Origin: Lingula anatina
Lineage: Eukaryota; Brachiopoda; Lingulata; Lingulida; Lingulidae
Assembly: GCF_001039355.2 (NCBI RefSeq)
Contig: NW_019775478.1
Location: forward strand, 13,301-77,300
Direction of reading: 5' to 3'
DNA length: 64,000 bases
In this document: positions 56,301-64,000 of the stretch, one piece after another
How positions within the stretch are numbered: position 1 is the first letter of the stretch
Layout: each line of letters starts with the position of its first letter
The notes under the pieces: model-generated
Told to the model about the DNA's origin: nothing
Database searches by the model: none
Seen by the model: the letters and a program-made list of their open reading frames with translations, nothing else
Made by a program: the position numbers and the translations under genes

Positions 56301-58582
56301 AGCATGGGATTACCCTCTACCAGGGCGACTGATGGATTTTTTACAGATATTCACAGATACGTCTCTAGATAGATAGATAGATGGTCATTTTGGTTCTAAG
56401 TCACCCTGTTGAGAAATCTCAAGAATGATTACATGGCTGGTAATTGTGACCAAAATGACCATCTACATATCTATCTAGAGACATATCTGTGAATATCTGT
56501 AAAAAAATCTATCAGTCGCCCTGGTAGAGGGTAGCATGGGGTTGCTGTGACTTTATATGTATATACCTGCGGTAGCAATGCCGTGCGTTTTCTGGGTACT
56601 TTTCACTAAAACAGAAACAGACTGAGGACCTGTTTTTAAGGCAGTCGACCAAGAAACAAAAGAAATGTAGACGGGCACTTTTTACTACATACTGCAGACA
56701 ATTGGTGAAAAATAAATACGCTGTTGGTGCAATGAAACAAATTCACAATGTGAAATGTTACACTACACTTAATATATTTCAGTATTTCATAAAGGTGAAG
56801 GAACCAGCGCACCGCAAGTAAAGAACTTTCGTTCTTCCAATGATAGTAAAGAAGACGCAAATACCATCTGGTATATTGTTGCATCGGTGGTGGCAGTATT
56901 TGTAGCGGTGTTATTTGCCGTTATTATCTGTCTGCTCCGCAAGAAAGGTATCGTATTGTCACTATTTGAATTTCAAATAACTGTTATAATATCAAAGCAT
57001 ATATTCTATGCATTTATGTGCTGTAAATTCATTTTGAAGAATTTTTTAATGTTATGAGTTTTCAACGGAACTTTTATATATATATCTTTTATAAAAGATC
57101 AACACGGCGATTAAGATGAAACTTCAGACCTTAAGAACAATAAAACCCATCAAATAGAAGTATATATGATGTCGATACTTTTTCAGTACATGAAACCGGT
57201 CAAAGTGATTTTCTTGTTATTTTTAACTTAATTATGTCTGTTTGTTTGTCATTAGCCTAACTTAAGACGTCATGTGTAGATTTTGATGGCATCTGCTGGA
57301 TAGGTCACAGACAGGCTAACTTAAAAGTGATAAAAATTAGGTTGTGATTCATGTACATATTAACAAATGGTACATCGTTAGTCAGCTATTTGTCTGTCTG
57401 TCTGTTAGCAACATGATGTAAAACGTCCTGGAGGGTTTTTGATGAAATCGTTTGCTAAGGGTGGAAGTGGTCTATATTAGGTGTTTATTTAGTGCTTCGT
57501 TTATTAATTAGTATAATATATTGTTCGTTATTTAATTAGTTAATTATTTAACAGGTATCAAGCTAATTCATGAGTTAATCAATAATTGATAAATAAAAAG
57601 AGAATTGAGTTAACTAATTATTAAATTAAAATGAGAATTGTGTTGCTTTGTGGGGGAAGTCTGCACTCTCTTGGTGCCTTTGCTAGTTAAAATGGTATAA
57701 ACATCGAAACTTAGTTTTAGGGCATACGCAATACGAACAATGAGAAAAGTGCCTTTTTCGATGGGAATTTGCTAGGATACCCCTGATAGGATACCGTTAA
57801 ATGAGTCAACAAAGATATTTTGTCTTGATGTATCTCCGTTACGTTTCAGGTGTAATTCGTTTCTTGAGAGATAAATGCAAGTCTCTCCGTTACCCCACAC
57901 AAGAGACAGGCTCAGGTCAAAACCGGAGTAACACAGCAGAGGGAAACACGGAGAATCTTCTCTCTGGCCAACGAACAGGTGGGTATAATTTTCATAATAT
58001 TTAGTGTAGAGAAGAAGACATTATATTTCCCACCAAAAAAAGACCCAGTGTGTTTGTTGTAACATTTCCAAATACTTGGATGAACATTTTTCGTTTTCGT
58101 GTTTTAATTCATAAGTTACCGCAAAAAGGCCGATTTCTTATGTTTAGGTTACAAGTGTGTACTGCATATAGTTCACTTCTGATTCTAAGGAAACAGAGTT
58201 GCTCATATCTTATGTTTTCGCTCAAGTTGCAATTTGCTCAATGCTATTTCGACATTGATTGTTTTTAAACTTTCTTGTTTTCTACATTTTCATTAAATTA
58301 ACCACTCATTGTTTTTAGAAAGGATCGAGATACGTGATGAAGAGAATGAATTAACGGAAATCAGGTACTGCCTTTATATTAATTTAGGTTGCTTTCTGAT
58401 AGCAGCATGAAAAGTTTCAACCAAACCACTCGTTATATTTTATGTTGAAGTGTTTACAAAGCAAACAATAACATTTCGTAATATGTTTTAGACACTACAT
58501 GAAATGATGATAGATCGTGTAATGCAAAGCATAATGTTAATAGTTCTTTTTTTATCTATCTTCCAGATGTACATCGGTTTGA
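50316..58582 (+). CDS. TNF-receptor-superfamily-like type I membrane protein, single cysteine-rich domain, TRAF-type motif
   Basis: Seven exons join in frame (50316-50369, 55482-55567, 55932-56110, 56783-56947, 57850-57978, 58319-58364, 58567-58582) to 224 residues. The signal peptide is split between exons 1 and 2 (hydrophobic core FILFFLGIL, 16-24). The ectodomain has eight cysteines (34, 48, 51, 54, 55, 70, 82, 91) spaced C-x13-C-x2-C-x2-CC-x14-C-x11-C-x8-C, like one TNFR cysteine-rich domain as in BCMA or Fn14. The transmembrane segment is about 136-158, followed by a basic stop. The tail holds PTQET (177-181), which fits the PxQxT TRAF2/3-binding consensus of CD40. There is no death domain. 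The ending used here is TSV, a class I PDZ-ligand form. Inferred role: receptor for a TNF ligand signalling through TRAF to NF-kB/JNK. The family assignment is by pattern only. Confidence 0.7.
50370..55481 (+). other. TNFR-like intron 1
   Basis: 5.1 kb holding element J and an exon-like open segment at 54770-54978. Otherwise nothing recognised. Confidence 0.5.
52000..54064. mobile_element. Element J: 2.07 kb transposon-like unit with internal 15-mer repeats
   Basis: Inverted ends of 19 bases, CGGCTGTTTCACRATCAGG, at 52000-52018 and 54046-54064. Inside, TAGTGTCCGTACCCC occurs at 52596, 52745 and 52765, a one-mismatch copy at 53856 and a diverged inverted copy near 53117. The 53200-53640 part is purine-rich and reads as a stop-riddled Lys/Arg/Glu-rich protein, possibly a decayed reading frame. 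No intact transposase is present. Confidence 0.55.
55482..55567 (+). CDS. TNFR-like exon 2
   Basis: Acceptor TTTCTATAG, donor GTAAGA. Encodes FFLGILRITQAAGVSC and DRAFYAYNPDTG, the signal-peptide core and the first knot cysteine. Confidence 0.7.
55932..56110 (+). CDS. TNFR-like exon 3 (cysteine-rich domain)
   Basis: Acceptor TTTTGTTACAG, donor GTAAAA. 59 codons with CERCDFCCVLG and five more cysteine-spaced blocks, plus N-glycosylation sites NFS and NVS. Confidence 0.75.
56128..56292. mobile_element. MITE family F, copy 3 (inverted)
   Basis: Starts 17 bases after the exon 3 donor. GGAATGGAAGTCCTAGGAGT on the left and GGACTACCGTTCCTGCCACA on the right. It shares CACCTGTACAAAG with other copies in reverse orientation. 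Confidence 0.65.
56311..56533. mobile_element. Hairpin element family E, copy 1
   Basis: Two arms of about 85 bases are near-perfect inverted repeats. The left begins TACCCTCTACCAGGGCGACT and the inverted right arm begins TACCCTCTACCAGGGCGACT too; both continue through TTACAGATATTCACAGATA and TCTCTAGATAGATA to GGTCATTTTGGT. The loop is about 50 bases. Confidence 0.85.
56783..56947 (+). CDS. TNFR-like exon 4 (stalk and transmembrane helix)
   Basis: Acceptor TATATTTCAG, donor GTATCG. Encodes a polar stalk, then IWYIVASVVAVFVAVLFAVI and ICLLRKK. Confidence 0.75.
57850..57978 (+). CDS. TNFR-like exon 5 (cytoplasmic, PTQET motif)
   Basis: Acceptor ACGTTTCAG, donor GTGGGT. Encodes VIRFLRDKCKSLRYPTQETG and a Ser/Asn/Gln-rich stretch. 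Confidence 0.72.
58319..58364 (+). CDS. TNFR-like exon 6 (acidic cytoplasmic segment)
   Basis: Acceptor TTGTTTTTAG, donor GTACTG. Encodes RIEIRDEENELTEI plus two bases (AG). Confidence 0.6.
58567..58582 (+). CDS. TNFR-like last exon, version a
   Basis: Acceptor TATCTTCCAG. Completes Arg and adds CTSV then TGA. The TSV end fits a class I PDZ ligand. Confidence 0.45.
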
Positions 58583-58749
58583 TGCATGCAACTAAGGACT
58601 CTTCTGAACACATGTATATCATATTTGGCAAATGTGTGACGTGTATTAAATAGTTTATATATCACGTTCCCTGTATTAGAATGATGACATTAAGCTTTTA
58701 TGTTGTAATTTCTAATAGGCTAATCTATTTTCTCTTTATTCGTATACAG

Positions 58750-58768
58750 GGAATTAAGTGAAATTTAG
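58750..58768 (+). CDS. TNFR-like last exon, version b (alternative)
   Basis: Acceptor TCGTATACAG. From exon 6 it completes Arg and reads ELSEI then TAG, echoing ELTEI at the end of exon 6. Confidence 0.3.
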
Positions 58769-58865
58769 TACACATCACACATAATCAAATTCCATCTACA
58801 AGGAGCATATATATATTGATGATTCCCTATCTGGTTATTTTGTCCATTCATGTTTACCTGTTTAG

Positions 58866-58920
58866 GCAACTAAGTCAAGACCTAAACAACAACTGTTCGG
58901 TGGTTGACTTGTGCTTGTAA
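58866..58920 (+). CDS. TNFR-like last exon, version c (alternative)
   Basis: Acceptor TACCTGTTTAG. From exon 6 it completes Arg and reads QLSQDLNNNCSVVDLCL then TAA. Its first residues again resemble ELTEI/ELSEI. Confidence 0.3.
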
Positions 58921-59546
58921 CGTAGTTGTAAGGATGCCCAAACCAACAATTAATCCAGGTCACTTAGATTTTCGTCGGGATTTTAAAACAAGAACACGTG
59001 TGAGTTTGGCATGTTTTTATAGAGATTTTTAACCATGTTATAGTAAGCTAAATTGGTTGCGTTTTAAAGTAAGTAATAGTTCCCGACAAAGCTTCGAGTC
59101 CTGGACCTAATGACGTAACGTAGCTGTCTACGTCCGTGGGTGTTCTAATTTGGACTGAAAACTAAGTATCCATCTTTTGGTCGCAACTTGATACACAAAG
59201 TATTGTTTCTAAAGCTCACAACTGAATGAGGTGGTGTTCCTCATTTACATTTGTCTGTATTCCTGCATACAAGCACGTCAACCTTCAATTTAACCAGATA
59301 TTGAATATAATGACATGGTAGAGCCACAAAAGATCATTCGGATTGGTCAAATTTATTCTTGTTAACTGGCTTTCGCCAGTCAGCATCAACCTTAAGAACA
59401 TTTTAACAGTCAAGAAGAATGTCGAACAGAATGTAAACACAGAAGGTTTGTCCATTGCTTACACACTTAAACCTGGTTTGTTTAATGGAGGCAGGTTTGC
59501 CAATGTTAAGGTTCCGTGTTAGAGCAGTACAAAAGGCGAAATTATC
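58921..59546. other. 3' flank of the TNFR-like gene
   Basis: No further exon or repeat recognised. It probably includes the 3' UTR of the longest form. Confidence 0.4.
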
Positions 59547-59684
59547 ATACTCTCCACCAGGGCCGCAATTATTATCCTTTGGACATTTTTTCTGAGACGA
59601 GTACAGATAGTACCCATCTATTTAACCAGAGACATATCTGTATATATCTATTGAAAAATGAATATGAGGCCCTGCTGGAGGGTA
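59547..59684. mobile_element. Hairpin element family E, copy 2
   Basis: Ends TACTCTCCACCAGGGCCGCA and inverted TACCCTCCAGCAGGGCCTCA, with internal CAGAGACATATCTGTA. It directly abuts the large palindrome. Confidence 0.65.
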
Positions 59685-59942
59685 CAATAAAGGGAACCGG
59701 AGGAGACAGGAATATGCCGAAATGACGTCTAGTGGTGTAAGGCGTGTAGTTTAGGTGGTCATTTTTAGCTGGAGGTAAATATGGGAGTGAAGACGTGGGC
59801 TCAGAGGAAAAAGCAGTTTTTTCCAACACGGTAAGATAACACTTTTTCTTTTGGCATTTTGGGCAGAGAATACTTGTAGAAATAATGGGTATATGATATG
59901 AAAACGTGTTACAAAACCTGTTGGTGCAACACCGTGCTTAAA

Positions 59943-60516
59943 CCCTTAAAGGCCCAAGACGTGTTTTTATTGCATGAAAATTTTAGTACCTAGGTAATAG
60001 GGTTGTAATAAGCACATTTGTCAATATATGTTGAAAAAATATTTTGGGCAACATTGACCTAGTTTTTGGCTATGTTCCACCGGTGACCCACTGGGCTTTA
60101 GAGGTAAACAAATGACCAAGTTTCAAAAAATCAAAAACCTCTTTTTATTACAATAACAACATTAAAAAATAAATTCAAACATGGAAGTGTAGCTAACAAC
60201 TTTATAAAACACTTCTGTGTGGTTTAAGACTATTGTATTTAGAATGAAAAGCCAGAATATTGAAATTTATTGTTTACCTTGACATGACAATACAGACACA
60301 TACAAACCCACTACACAATAGCATTAGCGCCTTCTTATGGAGGAAGACATATTTGAGTGAAGTGAAGGATAATGACCTAGTTTCTAATTGGTCAACAAGG
60401 ATACACTAGTACATAAGGAATAGGAAATGGCAAAATGAAGTGGATTCATTTTGTGTTGTGTGGGTGGGGACGTGTCAAACGTGTGGGTCACGGGTGACCC
60501 ACTGGGCCTTTGAGGG
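59943..60516. mobile_element. Element nested inside the left arm of H
   Basis: A 574-base block is absent from the right arm of H. It begins CCCTTAAAGGCCCA and ends, inverted, CCCTCAAAGGCCCAGTGGGT. GTGACCCACTGGGC occurs inside near 60083 and again near 60494. A target-site duplication is not clear. Confidence 0.78.
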
Positions 60517-60625
60517 ATTTGCCATCAATATATTTCGAAATATATGCTGCATCAAATGACAGCGCGACAAAGAGCGTCAAGGGAAAAGAATTCCCGCGAG
60601 GGTGTAAATCGTTGCCATGTGCAGT

Positions 60626-60643
60626 GTATGTATGTATGTATGT
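60626..60643. repeat. TATG microsatellite
   Basis: Four to five units inside element H. Confidence 0.85.
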
Positions 60644-61254
60644 AATCTGATATGCCCGTATCTAATTAATTTTGGGCGTATTATGGCATTTTCTGTAATT
60701 TTTTTTTTTATTTATGTAACAGCACAGGAATAAATTGAACTGAATCGAATTGAATTGAATAGTTGAATAATAAAATACATGTAATACATGTAAATCAGTA
60801 CTTTCTGGTTTTCACAAGGTTCTTTAAAGACTCTAAAACATCGTTATAATTGCAGAAAATACCATAAAACAATTAGATATGGGCATATTAGATTACATGT
60901 AGCAAAAATTGCACAAGAAAACGATTTGCAGCCTCGCGGAAATTCTTTTCCCTTGACGCTCTTTGTTGCGTCGCTCGATGCAACATATATTTCAAAACAA
61001 ATTGACTGCAAATTAAACACGGTTTTGCAACTTTAAGTTTCATAACACGTTTTCATGCCATGTTGCTATTATTTCTACAAGTATTCTTTGCCCAAAATGC
61101 TAAAAGAAAAAATGTCATCTTATCGTGTTATTGGGAAAACTGTTTTTTTTTTCTGAGCCCGTTTATCTCCAGCTAAAAATGACAAATCAGCTTCACGTCT
61201 CACACCACTAGACGTCACTTCCGGTATAATTCTGTCTCCTCTGGTTTGCTTTAT

Positions 61255-62144
61255 ATTATGTCTAAGAGGAGCAGGTTAACAGATGACTCTTTTAATTTCG
61301 TGTGAAACCTCTGTGTCACTAGTAAGCCAAAAGCCTTCAAATATATAACAAGTTTATTGAAATCTGCAGAGATAGAGTGGTGTATGGAAATAAAGGAAAC
61401 ATTTCATTAAAAACTGGATCCAAATTTACTGCTTACATGTAGTTTGTCAACTCATGGTGTTTACAAGCAATCGATATCCCGGAGTATAAGAGGCTAACAT
61501 TCACATGCTCCGCACTACATCACACAGCCTGACTATAGAGACTGGGCGGTGGACCCCTATCACTGGAGAGGAGAGACCGTGTGTTTGCGGCATATCAGTG
61601 CAAACAGAGATTTAATGCCCTAAGACTAAACACTAAAGAGATCAGTATGAACCCAACTTTACTAGTGTACATGTATATGAACTATGTGAAGGTCTCGTGG
61701 AAGTTGTTGTAGATTTTGTGTACAAAGTGTATCCCCAATTTTTGTTGATAATTTAGCTATGAGCAGTACTATGTAATAAGCTCTGTGTACGTTTGTGTGC
61801 TATTGAGTGTGCATTTCGTGTTGTTTATGTTGCCACACCGTTGCCACACCTACAAGGAAATTTAATTAGGACTACTACTGTATATATTATTGCCTTTCAT
61901 CGATCAACATATTTAAACTGCTGAATTTAGGAAAAGTGAAGTATGTATGCTTTCCTGACACTTAAAATATCTCCTTAACAATGTGGGAAAATTAAAGAGT
62001 CCTTGTCCTAAGTTCAGCGCGAGATTCCTAAATTCCACCATCACTTAGAGAACTAATTTCTAGGTTTGGCCTGTTTCAAAACTGTCAAGTTAACTGGCAG
62101 GTGGCGTGGCTCTTAAAGAGACAGTATATTACTTTTTGCATCAT
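61255..62144. other. No gene recognised
   Basis: AT-rich, short open frames only, no splice-supported coding segment seen. Confidence 0.45.
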
Positions 62145-62266
62145 TTAAGGGATAATAACTTCGTTTTGGCCAAAGAATGAATTTTTCTGGACTAAACAAT
62201 TTTCCCATATTTACCAATGGTTAATGAATCCATTTCTTCGTTCAAAGTTAGTCCCTGTTTTTTTTN

Positions 62267-62315
<49 letters not shown>

Positions 62316-62535
62316 TTTTTTTTTTTTTTTTTTTTTGTTATAATCTCTTAAGAGATTATTACAGAGTATAGCCATTTATGGAGGTCACATGGTCCGTTGA
62401 CAAGCTCAGATGTCAGAATAATAGCTATAACTACCGTTGTTAAGGTAAAACAGAATATTTTATATTTGTATGAGTTGTTTAGAATGTTTTTATTGTGAAA
62501 TATTGATCTCATACGAAGAGATATTATCCCTTTAA
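62145..62535. mobile_element. MITE family D, copy 3 (inverted)
   Basis: Left TTTAAGGGATAATAACTTCG, right GATATTATCCCTTTAA. It contains AATCTCTTAAGAGATT (62342-62357), the same palindrome as in copy 1, and a long interior poly-T with one N at 62266. Confidence 0.75.
62257..62336. repeat. Poly-T tract with one ambiguous base
   Basis: Nearly uninterrupted T over about 80 bases; N at 62266 marks uncertain sequence. Confidence 0.95.
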
Positions 62536-62954
62536 CTTGTGGCACCTGTCCGTTAACATATGAACAAAAGGTATTATTTGTCCTCCGATGAGTTCAACAA
62601 GAAGTAGGTAAAGTACTTAACGTGTGTTCAAAATCTTACACTTGGGTAAAGCATGAAATGACAACGAGTTTCACTTTGAACGGGTGTTTTGGAGTGAAAA
62701 AATATTTTAACGAACAAACTGCAACTTATATTCAAATATATGCTTTTAATGTTTCAGTTTGCACTTGAGTTAATGCCTTAGTTGTCACCTTCCCAAATAA
62801 TATTTAGAACTGTCAACATTAATCATCCATTAATATTCGAATTAAAAAACATGTAATGCATCTGATTGGTTGATTGACTTGCGCCTTTACTTGACGAACA
62901 ACTGTTTTTGTGTGTGTGTGTGTTTTTACTATGTATGATATGAAGATATACATA

Positions 62955-63085
62955 CACTGGACAATAGAAGTGTCACCCCGTGAAATTAGATGTTAATAAA
63001 ATGATACCAGGAGCATATCATTCCACAGTCATTTATCTCCCCCAAAGTATTGGTTCATTAGGGGTGACACTTCTATTGTCCAGTG
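62955..63085. mobile_element. Element G: 131 bp Tc1/mariner-like MITE
   Basis: Perfect 25-base inverted repeats at 62955-62979 and 63061-63085, beginning CACTGGACAATAGAAGTGTC. A TA precedes the left end, as expected for Tc1/mariner insertion; the right flank is TG, one mutation away. There is no coding capacity. Confidence 0.82.
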
Positions 63086-63440
63086 TGTGTACGTATACTA
63101 TGTGATTGAAGAAATTGCAGTGCTTTGAAGAATAAAAAATTACACAAACGTGAAATCAAGTTACTTTTTTGCGTTATTCAGGACCTCGCGTCAAATGGTT
63201 GTCACAAATTAGAGAACGAGACAAAAAGATACGAAATCATAGTATGCCTGTACAGAGCATTTACCTGTACTATAGGTCCGTTGTTCCTCGTTCAACACCA
63301 GTTCTTGTCACTTACATAAGTTGTTCATACGAGAAAAAAATATTTATGTTAAAGATATCTCAATTTCGTTTAATTAAGTCTATTGCCGTGTGTTAAAGGC
63401 ACATTATGGTTTGTAAAGAAAATTCAGTCATGATACTCAC

Positions 63441-63515
63441 GTGTGTGCGGCGCAGATACTCGGACGAAATCCTTGATTTAAGTTCTCCCATTGCTTTTTC
63501 CTGTTTGTATTCCAT
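63441..63515 (-). CDS. Possible first coding exon of an unknown minus-strand gene
   Basis: From an ATG at 63515 the minus strand encodes MEYKQEKAMGELKSRISSEY and LRRTH (25 codons) and ends exactly at a strong donor GTGAGT in phase 0. I recognise no family and could not find a following exon between 58921 and 63440, so this may be chance. Confidence 0.25.
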
Positions 63516-64000
63516 GACTACAATAATAGTAGAGCACAGCTGTAGCAAAATGTCCAAATGCACCTTGTTCTGTCCTGTAGAACGTTTCTCAGGTTAAATA
63601 GTATTTGGTCACAACAACGCGTGTTTCGGTTTCTGTTTCGTATTCGACGAACAAAGGATCACGTTGTCCCGGATAAAATTTCACAAATCGATAAAGTAAA
63701 AAAGGGTCATGAGTAAATATTTAAAGAGCTCTGTATTATCTTTATTTTCTTAAACTATGATTTGATAAAAAGGCTTGTTAGAAATGTATGCCCTGTTTCT
63801 GTTTATTTCTTTCATCTTGCCAATGACAAATAAGAATTTTCGTGCAAAAATGTATCAGAAAAAAGGGCTTCATGCTCATTGCTTTATTTTACTTTTATTC
63901 TCGATTTTCAAAATAAGCTCGGGCAACATTCATTTTTCTAATTTTCATTTTTTTTTTCTAAGTTTCTTACTATGGTCACACTGATTTATTGTTACGGATT
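63516..64000. other. Right edge of window
   Basis: AT-rich, nothing recognised. If the minus-strand exon is real, its promoter would lie here. Confidence 0.35.

Larger units (their letters stand above)
59690..61253. mobile_element. Large palindromic (foldback-like) element H
   Basis: Both outer ends match in inverted orientation: the left GGAGGAGACAGGAATATGCC and the inverted right AGAGGAGACAGAATTATACC, each followed by GACGTCTAGTGGTGT. The match continues inward through TTTTAGCTGGAG, ATAATAGCA-type sequence, the CCTTGACGCTCTTTG block (60570s and 60953-60967) and ATATGCCC near 60650 and 60880, almost to the centre near 60770. Arms are about 0.5 kb once the nested insertion is removed. No ORF of note. 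Confidence 0.8.

Noticed and set aside
1-64000. CRISPR arrays, rRNA genes, bacterial operons, retroviral or reverse-transcriptase sequence
   Set aside because: Looked for and not seen. All regular repeats are microsatellites, minisatellites or small transposons, and no polymerase-type frame is present.

Overview
This is a stretch of a draft animal genome assembly, not a microbe. Genes are split by GT-AG introns, long introns carry microsatellites and many short inverted-repeat transposons, and two runs of N (24580-24860 and 38211-39148) are assembly gaps. Gene content (vertebrate-like single-cysteine-cluster Toll-like receptors, a DAN/NBL1 BMP antagonist, a BK-channel beta subunit, a phospholipid scramblase and a TNF-receptor-like protein), the AT-rich base composition and the frequent TACATGTA-type words suggest a marine invertebrate, most likely a lophotrochozoan (mollusc, brachiopod or relative). 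Amphioxus-like animals cannot be excluded from sequence alone.

Layout. 1-12085: a tandem duplication of a roughly 4.65 kb unit, each copy carrying one intact Toll-like receptor gene on the plus strand (CDS 1231-3960 and 8630-11353). The spacer (4646-7397) holds a collagen-like exon, a GTG-pentamer minisatellite and three transposon copies. 12543-13688, minus: a two-exon KCNMB-like gene. 16759-18790, minus: a four-exon DAN/NBL1-like gene, with a possible 5' noncoding exon near 22031. 18850-26990: no gene recognised. 26998-47109, plus: a phospholipid scramblase (PLSCR) gene with a CCAAT/YY1-type promoter, a noncoding first exon and eight coding exons. Its conserved last exon could not be found. 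50316-58920, plus: a type I membrane protein with one TNFR-like cysteine-rich domain, a TRAF-binding-type PTQET motif and three possible alternative last exons. 58921-64000: transposons and one possible minus-strand first exon.

Functionally, the two TLRs, the TNFR-like protein and perhaps the scramblase point to innate immunity and membrane signalling. The DAN and KCNMB genes are unrelated neighbours on the other strand. No operon logic applies. I assembled gene models by hand from splice sites, reading-frame phase and family resemblance. All exon phases join in frame for DAN, KCNMB, PLSCR (to its eighth coding exon) and the TNFR-like gene.

The non-coding part is unusually rich in small DNA transposons. 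At least seven inverted-repeat families occur, several as three copies. Three of these families share terminal bases (consensus CTTAGGGTGCATTC), suggesting mobilisation by one transposase type. One 1.56 kb palindrome carries a second element nested inside it.
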